The translations under genes were made by a program, and so were the position numbers. The notes under the pieces were generated by a model. That model worked only from the letters and a program-made list of their open reading frames with translations, ran no database searches and was not told the DNA's origin. From an uncultured Candidatus Pelagibacter sp. (GTDB lineage: Bacteria; Pseudomonadota; Alphaproteobacteria; Pelagibacterales; Pelagibacteraceae), in contig CAJQRT010000043.1 of NCBI GenBank assembly GCA_905612335.1, forward strand, positions 1 to 17,113: DNA of 17,113 nt, read 5' to 3'. This document shows, one piece after another, positions 7,205-14,587 of this stretch. How positions within the stretch are numbered: the stretch's first letter is position 1; every line of letters begins with the position of its first letter.

Positions 7205-7366
7205 TTAATTATTTTCACTAAATTCGTTAGTAAATTCATTCATGCCACTTGAACCCCAATCACAATGATCATCTCTCAAGTAAATACCAGACTGGCTAGC
7301 CTGATTATGATCTTCTTTTGTTGTGTTTCGAGACTGATTTTCTTGATTTTTATTTTCTTTATTCAT
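7205..7366 (-). CDS. Small hydrophilic hypothetical protein upstream of aceA
   Basis: A 53-residue protein from the ATG at 7366; an in-frame ATG at 7405 would add 13 residues but would run into the operator array. The N-terminal half is Asn/Gln/Lys/Glu-rich low-complexity sequence (MNKENKNQENQ), and the C-terminal part IYLRDDHCDWGSSGMNEF looks more ordered. There is no signal, membrane segment or recognised domain. A TATAAT sequence on the minus strand (7376-7371) lies only five bases before the ATG, so the message could be almost leaderless. The gene is 61 bases upstream of aceA, so it may share its transcript and its regulation by the divergent XRE protein. Real but unknown, at modest confidence. 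Confidence 0.5.
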   Translation of the reverse strand: MNKENKNQENQSRNTTKEDHNQASQSGIYLRDDHCDWGSSGMNEFTNEFSENN

Positions 7367-7379
7367 ACTTATTATATAA

Positions 7380-7470
7380 TTTACAAAGTTTACAAAAGAT
7401 ATCAAAAAGCGCTATTTTACTTGTAAATTGAGTTAATAATTTGTAAATTTAAATTTACAAAATTTACAAA
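7380..7470. promoter_or_regulatory. Cluster of six TTTACAAA half-sites, probable operator of the divergent XRE regulator
   Basis: The divergent spacer holds TTTACAAA at 7380-7387, 7389-7396, 7454-7461 and 7463-7470, its complement TTTGTAAA at 7440-7447, and CTTGTAAA at 7420-7427. Positions 7440-7461 are a perfect 22-bp palindrome (TTTGTAAATTT plus its mirror). Two direct pairs have an identical 9-base step (7380/7389 and 7454/7463). The core resembles the TTTGCAAA-like core that I recall for RamB operators. One pair overlaps the spacer just upstream of the TATAAT facing the aceA side; the other lies just before the XRE start codon. Binding there could repress both directions and give autoregulation. 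Part of the repetition could come from AT-rich background, but the even spacing argues against chance. Confidence 0.65.
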
Positions 7471-7483
7471 AAAGAGATAAAAA

Positions 7484-9181
7484 GTGAGCATAAACGCTAA
7501 AATTGGAAATAAAATAAAAAGCTTTAGACAAAAATTAGGTCTTCAAGCTAAAAAGTTAGCTGAACAAATAAATATCTCCCCTAGCTATTTAAACTTAATT
7601 GAAAGTGGAAAAAGAAATGTTGATGCAGACTTACTAATTAAGATTTGTAATGAGTTGAGAATAGAATTGTCTGATCTTAAAAGTGAAAAAGAAATTAATT
7701 TAGAAAATTCTAAAATTGCAATAACAAAATTTTTAAAAAATAAAAATATCAATAAGTCTGATTTAAAAATTGGCCCTAAAATAAAAGCCTTTAGAAGGCA
7801 ATTAGGTTTACAAGCTAATAAATTTGCAGAACAAATAAATATTTCTCCTAGTTATCTAAATTTGATTGAAAGTGGAAAAAGAAATATTGATGGTGACCTA
7901 TTAATTAAAGTTAGTAAAGAATTAAGAGTGGACCTATCTGACTTAACAAGTAAGGCTGATGTTAATTTAGAAAATGATATTTCTGAACTTTTAGACGATC
8001 AATTATTTGAAGACCTGGATATATTGGGTCCTGAAGTAAAAGATTTAGTAAGTACTAATCCAAAAATTGCAAAAGCATTAATTAAATTAGGAGATAATTT
8101 TAGACAAAAAGGTCATGCTATAGTTAATAAAGTCGAAGATATTTCTGGAAAAAAAATTGATAGTAGAAAGACAGCATTTCCTGGAGAAGTAATATCAGAT
8201 TTTCTTCAAGAAAATAAAAACTATTTTCCTAAGCTTGAAGAATTTGCAGATAAAATTTTTGAAAAAGTTCAGGTTAATAACCGAACTAGATATATTGCTT
8301 TATGTGATTTTCTAAAATCTGAATACTCAATAATTGTTAAAGATATAATTCCAGAAGAAGGAAAGCCTTTTTCAAAAATTTATAATAAAAATACGAAAGA
8401 ACTTTTATTAAGTGATTATAATACTTTGGAAACTAAAAAATTACATGCTGCATCTCAAATTGCTCAAGAAGGAGCATCTAAAGAAATTAATAAATATTTG
8501 TCTAATTTTAATTTTCCATCTAATGAATCAAAAAAACTAACACAGGTTGCTCTATTAAATTACTGTGGAGCTGCAATTTTAATGCCTTACAAATTATTTC
8601 ATGCAGAATGTAAAGAATTAAAGTACGACCTTGAACTTCTTCAAAATACTTTTGCAACTTCTTTTGAACAGGTCGCACATAGAGTAACTTGTCTTCAGAA
8701 CCCTAAGCTACCTGGCATTCCTTTTCATATGTTAAGAACTGATATTGCGGGTAATATTTCAAAAAGATTTTCATTGTCTGGTATTGAAATACCAAGATAT
8801 GGTGGCGCTTGTCCTAGATGGAATGTGTATTCTGCTTTTACCAGGCCTGGTATTATTCAAGCTGCAGTAAGTAAAATGACAAATGGAGAGAAATATGTCT
8901 GTATCGCGAGAACTGTTGAAAAAGGAGTTGGAAGATACGGTCAATCTAAAAGTATTTTGTCTATTGGTTTAGGATGTGAAGCTAAATATGCAAAAGAATT
9001 TGTCTATACCGAAAATATTGATATTAGTGATAAAAAAACAGAAATTCCAATTGGTGTATCCTGCAGAACATGCGATAGATTAGATTGTTCACAAAGAGCA
9101 TTTCCACCTCTTCATAAAAAGTTTGATATTGATATTAATTCTAGGGGTGTTTCAGTTTATGTTAACGATAAGTCTAGCTAA
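7484..9181 (+). CDS. ScfR/RamB-like XRE-family regulator with duplicated HTH
   Basis: A 565-residue one-component regulator of carbon metabolism. It has two XRE helix-turn-helix domains (about residues 7-65 and 96-154), a degenerate IrrE/ImmA-like middle domain without an HEXXH zinc motif (KKLHAASQIAQE in its place), and a C-terminal domain with GGACPRWNVYSAF and the cluster CRTCDRLDCSQRAFPP (Cys 527, 530, 535) typical of ScfR/PrpC-type regulators. Members sense short-chain acyl-CoA status and control acetate, propionate or glyoxylate genes. The usual layout has a single HTH and about 470 residues; the extra length here is almost exactly one duplicated unit of 89 residues. The GTG start is preceded by AGAGAT and fits the first HTH. 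It lies divergent from aceA and is tail-to-tail with the LysR gene. Confidence 0.88.
   Translation: MSINAKIGNKIKSFRQKLGLQAKKLAEQINISPSYLNLIESGKRNVDADLLIKICNELRIELSDLKSEKEINLENSKIAITKFLKNKNINKSDLKIGPKIKAFRRQLGLQANKFAEQINISPSYLNLIESGKRNIDGDLLIKVSKELRVDLSDLTSKADVNLENDISELLDDQLFEDLDILGPEVKDLVSTNPKIAKALIKLGDNFRQKGHAIVNKVEDISGKKIDSRKTAFPGEVISDFLQENKNYFPKLEEFADKIFEKVQVNNRTRYIALCDFLKSEYSIIVKDIIPEEGKPFSKIYNKNTKELLLSDYNTLETKKLHAASQIAQEGASKEINKYLSNFNFPSNESKKLTQVALLNYCGAAILMPYKLFHAECKELKYDLELLQNTFATSFEQVAHRVTCLQNPKLPGIPFHMLRTDIAGNISKRFSLSGIEIPRYGGACPRWNVYSAFTRPGIIQAAVSKMTNGEKYVCIARTVEKGVGRYGQSKSILSIGLGCEAKYAKEFVYTENIDISDKKTEIPIGVSCRTCDRLDCSQRAFPPLHKKFDIDINSRGVSVYVNDKSS
7502..7678 (+). repeat. Internal tandem duplication, copy 1 (first HTH)
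   Basis: This copy encodes residues 7-65. Against copy 2 (7769-7945) it is identical at 46 of 59 residues by hand count; the run from AEQINISP to ESGKRN is identical, and most DNA differences there are third-position changes. The offset is 267 bases (89 codons). Similarity extends into the linker (INLEN here, VNLEN after copy 2), so the whole HTH-plus-linker unit was duplicated. Confidence 0.9.
7769..7945 (+). repeat. Internal tandem duplication, copy 2 (second HTH)
   Basis: This copy encodes residues 96-154 of the XRE regulator. The recognition-helix region SPSYLNLIESGKRN is unchanged from copy 1, so both domains should read the same base sequence. That fits the paired TTTACAAA half-sites found upstream of the gene. 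Substitutions cluster outside the recognition helix. Confidence 0.9.
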
Positions 9182-10072
9182 TTAAGACTTCCAGTCACCT
9201 ATTTTACTAAACAAGAAATTTCTAAAGGCAGTAATACGTGCTGTATTTTTAAGGGATTGAGGATAAACAAAATGCGCTTCTGTGATGGGTCCTTCTGAGT
9301 TTGGAAGAACTTTTATTATCTTATTTGAATTAAAAACCAAGTATTCAGGAAGTGCTGCAAGTCCTACTCCTGACTCTACTGCTAAAAGTAAACCCATTAC
9401 ACTATTAACTTTCATTACTGGTTTTCTTTTTTTTCCATCCTTAATACCTAGTTTAAGTGCCCAATCTGGATCATAAACTGGTGATGGTGCACCTTTACCA
9501 AACGAAATAAGCTTATGTTTGTTTAAATCATTTATAGTTTTTGGCATACCATATTTTTCTAAATATTTATTAGAACCATAAATGTAGTATTTTATATCTA
9601 CTAATTTCTTTTGAATGTAATTAAGTTGCTTAGGCCTTCTCATGAAAATACCTATATCTGCTTGTCTTGTACTTAAGTCTAATTCTTTATCATCAAAAAT
9701 TAATTCAATCTCTATTTCAGGGTTTAAAGTCATGAACTCTTGAATTCTGGGTGTAAACCAGTGAGTTCCAAAACTTCTAACTGTGGTAATTGTTAATTTT
9801 CCAGTTGGTTTATTTTTTTGATCACCTAAAGTAGACTCAACTTCTTTTAATTTGCTAATTACATCATGCGCAGTTTTAAATAGGTATTCACCATTTTCAG
9901 TTAATGTGAGTCCCCTTGCGTGTCTCTCGAAGAGTTGTACTTTAAGATCTTGCTCTAGTGATTGAATTTGTCTACTGATTGCAGATTGACTAAGGTTTAG
10001 GTTTATGGTTGCATTGGTAAAGCTGCCAGCTTCTGCAACTGCATGAAATATTTTTAGTTTATCCCAATCCAT
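9182..10072 (-). CDS. LysR-family regulator, LsrB/VtlR-like
   Basis: A 296-residue LysR-type transcription factor. The N-terminal winged HTH covers about residues 1-60 (MDWDKLKIFHAVAEAGSF, then NLSQSAISRQIQSLEQDL and LFERHARGLTLTENG). The remainder is the two-lobed effector domain (TTVRSFGTHWFTPRI, SVMGLLLAVESGVGLAALPEY). The opening MDWDKL and the RHARGL wing closely resemble alphaproteobacterial LsrB/VtlR proteins, which control redox and small-RNA or sugar genes in rhizobia and Brucella. Here the target is unknown. Its ATG directly abuts the stop codon of the upstream YhdH/AcuI-type reductase (no spacer), so the two are one transcription unit. Its own stop directly abuts that of the convergent XRE gene. 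Confidence 0.9.
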   Translation of the reverse strand: MDWDKLKIFHAVAEAGSFTNATINLNLSQSAISRQIQSLEQDLKVQLFERHARGLTLTENGEYLFKTAHDVISKLKEVESTLGDQKNKPTGKLTITTVRSFGTHWFTPRIQEFMTLNPEIEIELIFDDKELDLSTRQADIGIFMRRPKQLNYIQKKLVDIKYYIYGSNKYLEKYGMPKTINDLNKHKLISFGKGAPSPVYDPDWALKLGIKDGKKRKPVMKVNSVMGLLLAVESGVGLAALPEYLVFNSNKIIKVLPNSEGPITEAHFVYPQSLKNTARITAFRNFLFSKIGDWKS

Positions 10073-11074
10073 TTATTTATTAAGGTCAACAATATATCTT
10101 CCTGATGTTTCACCTTTAAGCATCTTTGGATATATGTCTATTAAATCCTCTAGGCTTACTGTCTTTATTGATTTTTCTAATTGTTCAAAATCAATAAGGC
10201 TTTTAACTTCATTCCAAACAAATTCTCTTCTCTTAATAGATGCAGTAACAGAATTAATTCCCCAAAGCTTAACACCTCTAATAATAAAGGGCATAACTGT
10301 TGTGTTTAGTTTATAATCAGAAGCATTTCCACAAGCAGCAACAATTCCATTATCTCTAGTTTGTGCAAGTGCATTAGCAAGTATCTTTCCACCAACTGTA
10401 TCAACAACGCCGTCCCATAAACCTTTATCTAATGGTCTTGCATCTTTGTCTAAATCAGCTTTATTTATTATGTTTTTTGCACCTATAGATTTTAAATATT
10501 CTTCATTTTCAGCTTTTCCAGTAACAGCTGTCACATCATAACCAAATTTACTTAATATCATTACTGCAATACTTCCAACACCACCAGAAGCGCCAGTAAC
10601 TAAAACATCTTTAACTTTCTCTCCTAATAAAAGTTCTTCTCTAGCTTTGATTGCAAATGAACATAATAATGCTGTTAGTCCTGCAGTACCTAAAATCATG
10701 GCTTGCTTAGATGTAATGTCTTTTGGTTTTTTAACTAAAAAATCTCCATTAACTTTTGCCATTTGAGAATAACCACCAAAATAAATTTCTCCTACTCTCC
10801 ACCCTGTAAGTATTACCTCATCTCCTTTTACAAATTTAGAATTATCGCTCTCTAAAACAGTTCCTGAAAAATCAATACCCGGTATATGTGGAAATTCTTT
10901 TACTAATTTTGCACCATTATTTAAAATAAGTGCATCTTTATAGTTTAAGTCTGAATAATCTACTTTGACTAGTACATCACCATGTTTTAAAAATGATTTA
11001 TCTATTGATTTTACTTCTCGGGTAAAATTTTCACCCTCTTGATTAACTACTAATGCTCTAAAATTATCTGACAT
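10073..11074 (-). CDS. acuI: YhdH/AcuI-type zinc-free MDR oxidoreductase (acrylyl-CoA reductase family)
   Basis: A 333-residue NADPH-dependent medium-chain dehydrogenase/reductase of the YhdH/YhfP/AcuI class, whose characterised members reduce acryloyl-CoA to propionyl-CoA. Visible marks are YSDLNYKDAL (40-49), HIPGIDFSGTV (63-73), GWRVGEIYFGGYSQ (91-104) and the Rossmann motif VLVTGASGGVGS (157-168). The catalytic zinc cysteines of alcohol dehydrogenases are absent, as expected for this class. A good ribosome site (GAGAGGAG) precedes the ATG. It leads a pair with the LysR gene and follows folE after 21 bases. In marine bacteria AcuI detoxifies acrylate from DMSP cleavage, but no DMSP lyase or demethylase gene is in the window, so the substrate is uncertain. 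Quinone oxidoreductase is the older general name. Confidence 0.87.
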   Translation of the reverse strand: MSDNFRALVVNQEGENFTREVKSIDKSFLKHGDVLVKVDYSDLNYKDALILNNGAKLVKEFPHIPGIDFSGTVLESDNSKFVKGDEVILTGWRVGEIYFGGYSQMAKVNGDFLVKKPKDITSKQAMILGTAGLTALLCSFAIKAREELLLGEKVKDVLVTGASGGVGSIAVMILSKFGYDVTAVTGKAENEEYLKSIGAKNIINKADLDKDARPLDKGLWDGVVDTVGGKILANALAQTRDNGIVAACGNASDYKLNTTVMPFIIRGVKLWGINSVTASIKRREFVWNEVKSLIDFEQLEKSIKTVSLEDLIDIYPKMLKGETSGRYIVDLNK

Positions 11075-11095
11075 GACTATCTCCTCTCGAGAAAG

Positions 11096-11704
11096 TTACT
11101 TACTAATAAATCTTAAGTATCTATTCTGAATGCTTAAGTCTTCTTTAAATTGTCCTAAGAAGTAATTTGTAACTGTTGTTGCATTTTCTTTTTTGATACC
11201 TCTCATAGTCATGCATTGGTGAGCCGCATCAATTGTAACTGCAACACCTTTTGCATCTAATGAAGTCATCAAAGCTTTTGCAACTTGCATTGTTAATCTC
11301 TCTTGTGTTTGTAATCTTTTTGAAAAAACCTCAACAACTCTTGCAAGTTTACTTAAACCTACAACTCTTTCATTCGGAATATAAGCAACATGTGCTGTTC
11401 CAACTATTGGTGCCATATGATGTTCACAATGACTTGAAACTGAAATATTTTTTTCAACAACCATGTCATCGTAACCTTCTACATCACCAAATGTTTTTTC
11501 TAAAATCTGTCCAGCATCTTGTGTATAACCACCAAAATATTCTTTAAATGCTTTAACTACTCTTTTTGGAGTTTCCAATAATCCTTCTCTACTAGGGTCT
11601 TCGCCTATCCAAGTTAAGATTGTTTTAAATGCTTCTTCAGCTTCTTTATCAGAAACTTTTTTAGCATCTAGAATCTTGTTATCTGTCTCTTCAACTAATT
11701 TCAT
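11096..11704 (-). CDS. folE: GTP cyclohydrolase I
   Basis: A 202-residue cytosolic enzyme that converts GTP to 7,8-dihydroneopterin triphosphate, the entry step of tetrahydrofolate synthesis. The zinc ligands are all present: Cys 93 and His 96 in SSHCEHHMAPI and Cys 164 in AHQCMTMRG. The substrate-binding run GLSKLARVVEVFSKRLQTQE lies at about residues 116-135. The N-terminal helix region (residues 15-60, EAFKTILTWIGEDPSREGL) matches type I FolE (FolE1). The length is normal. It is divergent from hisI across a 56-base AT-rich spacer (11705-11760) that must hold both promoters; I can point to several TATAAT-like stretches but not to a convincing single site. Confidence 0.96.
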   Translation of the reverse strand: MKLVEETDNKILDAKKVSDKEAEEAFKTILTWIGEDPSREGLLETPKRVVKAFKEYFGGYTQDAGQILEKTFGDVEGYDDMVVEKNISVSSHCEHHMAPIVGTAHVAYIPNERVVGLSKLARVVEVFSKRLQTQERLTMQVAKALMTSLDAKGVAVTIDAAHQCMTMRGIKKENATTVTNYFLGQFKEDLSIQNRYLRFISK

Positions 11705-11760
11705 ATGGCAAGTTTATACAGTAAAACACTATTTTTAAAATATTTAATATATTAACTAGT

Positions 11761-12249
11761 ATGCTACATAATTACTTAGATATGTTTAAAAAAAGAGAAA
11801 ATATAGCAGAAATTGAAGAGGGAAAACTCCTCTCACCAAAATTTGACAATGATGGATTAATTCCTGTCATTACAATGTGCTCTAAAACTAAAGATATTCT
11901 TATGCATGGCTATATGAACGTGGAGGCTCTTAAAAAAACTATAGAAACTAAAGAAGTTCATTACTTTAGCAGATCTAGACAGCAAATATGGCAAAAAGGT
12001 AAAATTAGTGGCTATACTCAAAAAGTAAAAGAAATCAGAATAGATGATGATCAAGATTCAATTTGGTTAACTGTTGATATTGGAGATGGTTCGAGCTGTC
12101 ATGTTGGTTATAGATCGTGTTTTTATAGATCAATTCCACTTGGTCCAATTGAAAATGGTAGAGAGGTTGAAATGAAATTTGAAGAAAAAGAAAAATCTTT
12201 TGACCCTGAGGTTGTTTATAAAGGCCAACCAAATCCTACAAAAATATAA
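11761..12249 (+). CDS. hisI: Phosphoribosyl-AMP cyclohydrolase
   Basis: A 162-residue enzyme of histidine synthesis that opens the adenine ring of phosphoribosyl-AMP (third step). Family marks are LMHGYMNVEALKKT (47-60), HYFSRSRQQIWQKGKISG (67-84), the acidic metal site IDDDQD (94-99) and CHVGYRSCFYR (113-123). Many HisI proteins have DCDxD at the metal site, with Cys as a zinc ligand; here the Cys is Asp (residue 96), a change I believe occurs in other alphaproteobacteria but could not check. Cys 113 and Cys 120 remain. A second Met at codon 8 (11782) is a plausible alternative start, giving 155 residues. It overlaps the following DUF2237 gene by one base, so the two are translationally coupled. 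Confidence 0.93.
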   Translation: MLHNYLDMFKKRENIAEIEEGKLLSPKFDNDGLIPVITMCSKTKDILMHGYMNVEALKKTIETKEVHYFSRSRQQIWQKGKISGYTQKVKEIRIDDDQDSIWLTVDIGDGSSCHVGYRSCFYRSIPLGPIENGREVEMKFEEKEKSFDPEVVYKGQPNPTKI

Positions 12250-12623
12250 TGAGTGATAATCAAAAAAATGTTCTAGGTGAAGATCTAGAGGAATGTTCTA
12301 ATGATCCTTTAACAGGATGGCATAGAGATGGCTGTTGTAGTACTGATGAAAATGATCATGGCGTTCATACTGTTTGTGCAAAGGTTACAACAGAATTTTT
12401 AGAATGGTGTAAAGAAGCTGGTAACGATTTAATAACACCTCATCCTGAGTTTGGTTTTCCAGGACTAAAAGCTGGCGATGGGTGGTGTGTTTGCGCTAGT
12501 TGGTACGCAAGAGCTGCTGATGCTGGAAAGCCTTGCCCTGTTTACCTTAAAAGAACACATAAAAAAACTTTGAAACTTGTTTCAATGGAAGTTCTAAAAA
12601 AAAATGCTATTGATTTGTCTTAG
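12249..12623 (+). CDS. DUF2237 family protein
   Basis: A 124-residue soluble protein of the DUF2237 family, recognisable by NVLGEDLEEC (7-16), DPLTGWHRDGCC (19-30), HTVCAKVTTEFLEW (40-53), GDGWCVCASWYARA (76-89) and GKPCPVYLKRTH (93-104). Eight cysteines (16, 29, 30, 43, 54, 80, 82, 96) are unusual for so small a cytoplasmic protein and may bind metal, though no function is established to my knowledge. The start ATG overlaps the hisI stop by one base, so it is made with HisI; whether it helps histidine synthesis is not known. Its length is normal for the family, with no sign of truncation. Confidence 0.85.
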   Translation: MSDNQKNVLGEDLEECSNDPLTGWHRDGCCSTDENDHGVHTVCAKVTTEFLEWCKEAGNDLITPHPEFGFPGLKAGDGWCVCASWYARAADAGKPCPVYLKRTHKKTLKLVSMEVLKKNAIDLS

Positions 12624-12684
12624 TTAATTCTAAGTTTAAAATCATTTTCTTGTAAAACTCAAAATGAACCAATAGGTTTTGTAA

Positions 12685-13536
12685 ATGGAAATTGCTACAA
12701 AATTAGCTCCAATTGCTTTGGCTCTTATAATGTTGGGACTTGGGATGAGTTTAACAATTCAAGACTTCGTAAGAGTAGTTAAAATTCCAAAAGATTTTTT
12801 AGTTGGCTTTCTTTGTCAATTAGTTTTACTCCCAATAGTTGCACTGTCTATAGTTTTACTATTAAACTTGCCTGCAGAACTTGCTGTTGGGTTAATGCTA
12901 ATTGCATGTGCGCCAGGTGGCGTTACATCAAATGTTCTTACTAAATTTGCCAATGGTGATGTTGCCCTTTCAATAACACTAACTGCAGTTGTTAGTTTGA
13001 TTAGTATTATTTCTGTTCCATTTATAATGTTTACATCTATTGATTTTTTTGAAATTGGCATTGTTAAAGAAATATCTATGACTGGTATTGCTTTAAAAAT
13101 GTTTCTTGTTGTTACAGTTCCAGTATTAATTGGAATGTTAATTAAACATTTTGCTGAAAATTTTGTTGATAAGCAAACCTCACTAATTCAAAAAATTTCA
13201 GTAATATTATTTATGTTAGTATTTGCTGCTATTTATATAGAGGAATGGGATAATATCATTTCTTATATTGTGAATGCAGGTTTGGTTGTTTTAATCTTAA
13301 ACTTAACAATGATGATTTTAGGGTTTTATATTGCAAAATATTTTGCATCTGGAGTTACACAGCAAAGATGTATTTCAATTGAATGTGGGCTCCAAAATGG
13401 AACTTTAGCACTTTTTGTTGGAACACAAATATTTGGTGAAAATATAACTACTTTTATTGTACCAACAGCTGCTTATGCTTTGGTAATGATGATGACTTCA
13501 TTAATTTTTGTATTTATTCTTAGAAAAAATACTTAA
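12685..13536 (+). CDS. Bile acid:sodium symporter (BASS) family transporter
   Basis: A 283-residue inner-membrane protein with about nine hydrophobic helices. The family core is visible: ACAPGGVTSNVLTKFANGD (about residues 74-92), containing the sodium-site region, and ECGLQNGTLALFV (about 232-244). Bacterial BASS proteins couple Na+ entry to uptake of small organic anions; the true substrate here is unknown and is unlikely to be a bile acid. The gene lies 61 bases after the DUF2237 gene on the same strand, so it may be read through from hisI or have its own promoter in that spacer. Its stop is three bases from that of the convergent winged-HTH gene. Confidence 0.9.
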   Translation: MEIATKLAPIALALIMLGLGMSLTIQDFVRVVKIPKDFLVGFLCQLVLLPIVALSIVLLLNLPAELAVGLMLIACAPGGVTSNVLTKFANGDVALSITLTAVVSLISIISVPFIMFTSIDFFEIGIVKEISMTGIALKMFLVVTVPVLIGMLIKHFAENFVDKQTSLIQKISVILFMLVFAAIYIEEWDNIISYIVNAGLVVLILNLTMMILGFYIAKYFASGVTQQRCISIECGLQNGTLALFVGTQIFGENITTFIVPTAAYALVMMMTSLIFVFILRKNT

Positions 13537-13539
13537 TAT

Positions 13540-14514
13540 TCAATTATTTTTCATTAAACTCAAATTATAAATACGTGCAGCAAATTTAGACAGATTAATA
13601 AAAGTATTATTTTGCACTACTAATAATTTTTTTTTATGAACTCCTTTATTTGTTGAGTAATGTTTTTTATTATCTATTGTTAAAAATTTTCCTATTACCA
13701 GTTTATTTAGTTTTCTAATAACTGTAGCTCTTGGTATGCCTGAAATATCTGAAATTGACATTGCATTAATACCTAAAAATTCTTGCCTATCCCCAAAAAA
13801 AAACCTGTCTAAATATAATTCTTTACTCATTTTACTATTATCAGTTTTTTGTGCGTTTAATGCATGATTACTTAAGCAAATCCCATGAATATGAAAGGTC
13901 TCTAAATCACCATGGATTTTTTTAAACGTTAATAGCATTGGCATTTGCATTTCGTAGTAAAGTTTCCAAACAAATGAAAAATTATCTTTAGCAGCTCTAA
14001 CTATCTGATCTGAACTAATTTGTTCTAAAATAAATCCTTCTTTAAAAAGCATTTTTGACAGAATTGATAAAAAATGTGATAAGCTTTTTAATGTTTCTTC
14101 AGGCTTCATACTTGGCCAAGCACTTCTATCAATTATAATTTTTTTATTACTTTTTTTAATTGCTCCTAATTTTTCTAATTCATTAATTTTTCTTCTAGCT
14201 GTCTCTTTTGGTATGTTGAGTGCATTAGATATCTCCATTGCATTGAGATTTTCTACTTCAACCTGATTTTGACTAAAAAACTCATCGTAATTTAATCTCA
14301 CGAAATTTTTTGAGTAATAATCAAATGTTTTAATCATCAAATACATAATGATCATGAATTTTTCATAATCATGAAAAGTTCTATAAAGATTATTCATCCA
14401 TCTCATTTGCATTGGTACCCAAATAGGCTGAATAGAAGTGAAATTTTTACTTAACGTATAGTGAATATCCTTACTGCGGATTTGTTTTGATATATCGGGT
14501 AAAGTTATGCGCAT
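13540..14514 (-). CDS. Unrecognised DNA-binding protein with two homologous winged-HTH halves
   Basis: A 324-residue soluble, Lys-rich protein. Two winged-HTH elements are visible: residues 91-120 (NAMEISNALNIPKETARRKI, then NELEKLGAIK) and 250-279 (NAMSISDISGIPRATVIRKL, then NKLVIGKFLT). Each is preceded by a similar helical, Met/Tyr/Phe-rich stretch starting with Trp (about 32-80 and 183-240), so the protein appears to be an ancient internal duplication of one helical-plus-HTH module, offset by about 159 residues. The HTH resembles MarR/IclR-like wings in its order, but I cannot name the family. No ligand domain known to me is present. It is divergent from the tail-anchored 72-residue ORF across 110 bases that hold a dyad, so autoregulation or control of that neighbour is plausible. 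A DNA-binding role is inferred from the HTH elements only. Confidence 0.75.
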   Translation of the reverse strand: MRITLPDISKQIRSKDIHYTLSKNFTSIQPIWVPMQMRWMNNLYRTFHDYEKFMIIMYLMIKTFDYYSKNFVRLNYDEFFSQNQVEVENLNAMEISNALNIPKETARRKINELEKLGAIKKSNKKIIIDRSAWPSMKPEETLKSLSHFLSILSKMLFKEGFILEQISSDQIVRAAKDNFSFVWKLYYEMQMPMLLTFKKIHGDLETFHIHGICLSNHALNAQKTDNSKMSKELYLDRFFFGDRQEFLGINAMSISDISGIPRATVIRKLNKLVIGKFLTIDNKKHYSTNKGVHKKKLLVVQNNTFINLSKFAARIYNLSLMKNN

Positions 14515-14587
14515 ATAAATTTTCTATAATCATAACCCAAAATGGACACCCAAGTAAACAGGCAAAACCTAAAATGAGCTATTCTTT

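Noticed and set aside
7484..9181. The XRE plus IrrE-like layout as an antitoxin or phage-defence regulator
   Set aside because: The HEXXH protease motif is absent and the C-terminal CxxCxxxxCxQRA cluster, length and aceA context fit a ScfR/RamB metabolic regulator.
11251..11547. Plus-strand open frame within folE
   Set aside because: It is antisense to a complete and well-conserved GTP cyclohydrolase I; Leu/Gln/His richness marks it as a complement artefact.
12624..12684. Possible riboswitch between the DUF2237 and BASS genes
   Set aside because: Only a 4-bp AACC/GGTT hairpin is visible in 61 bases, too little to support a structured element.
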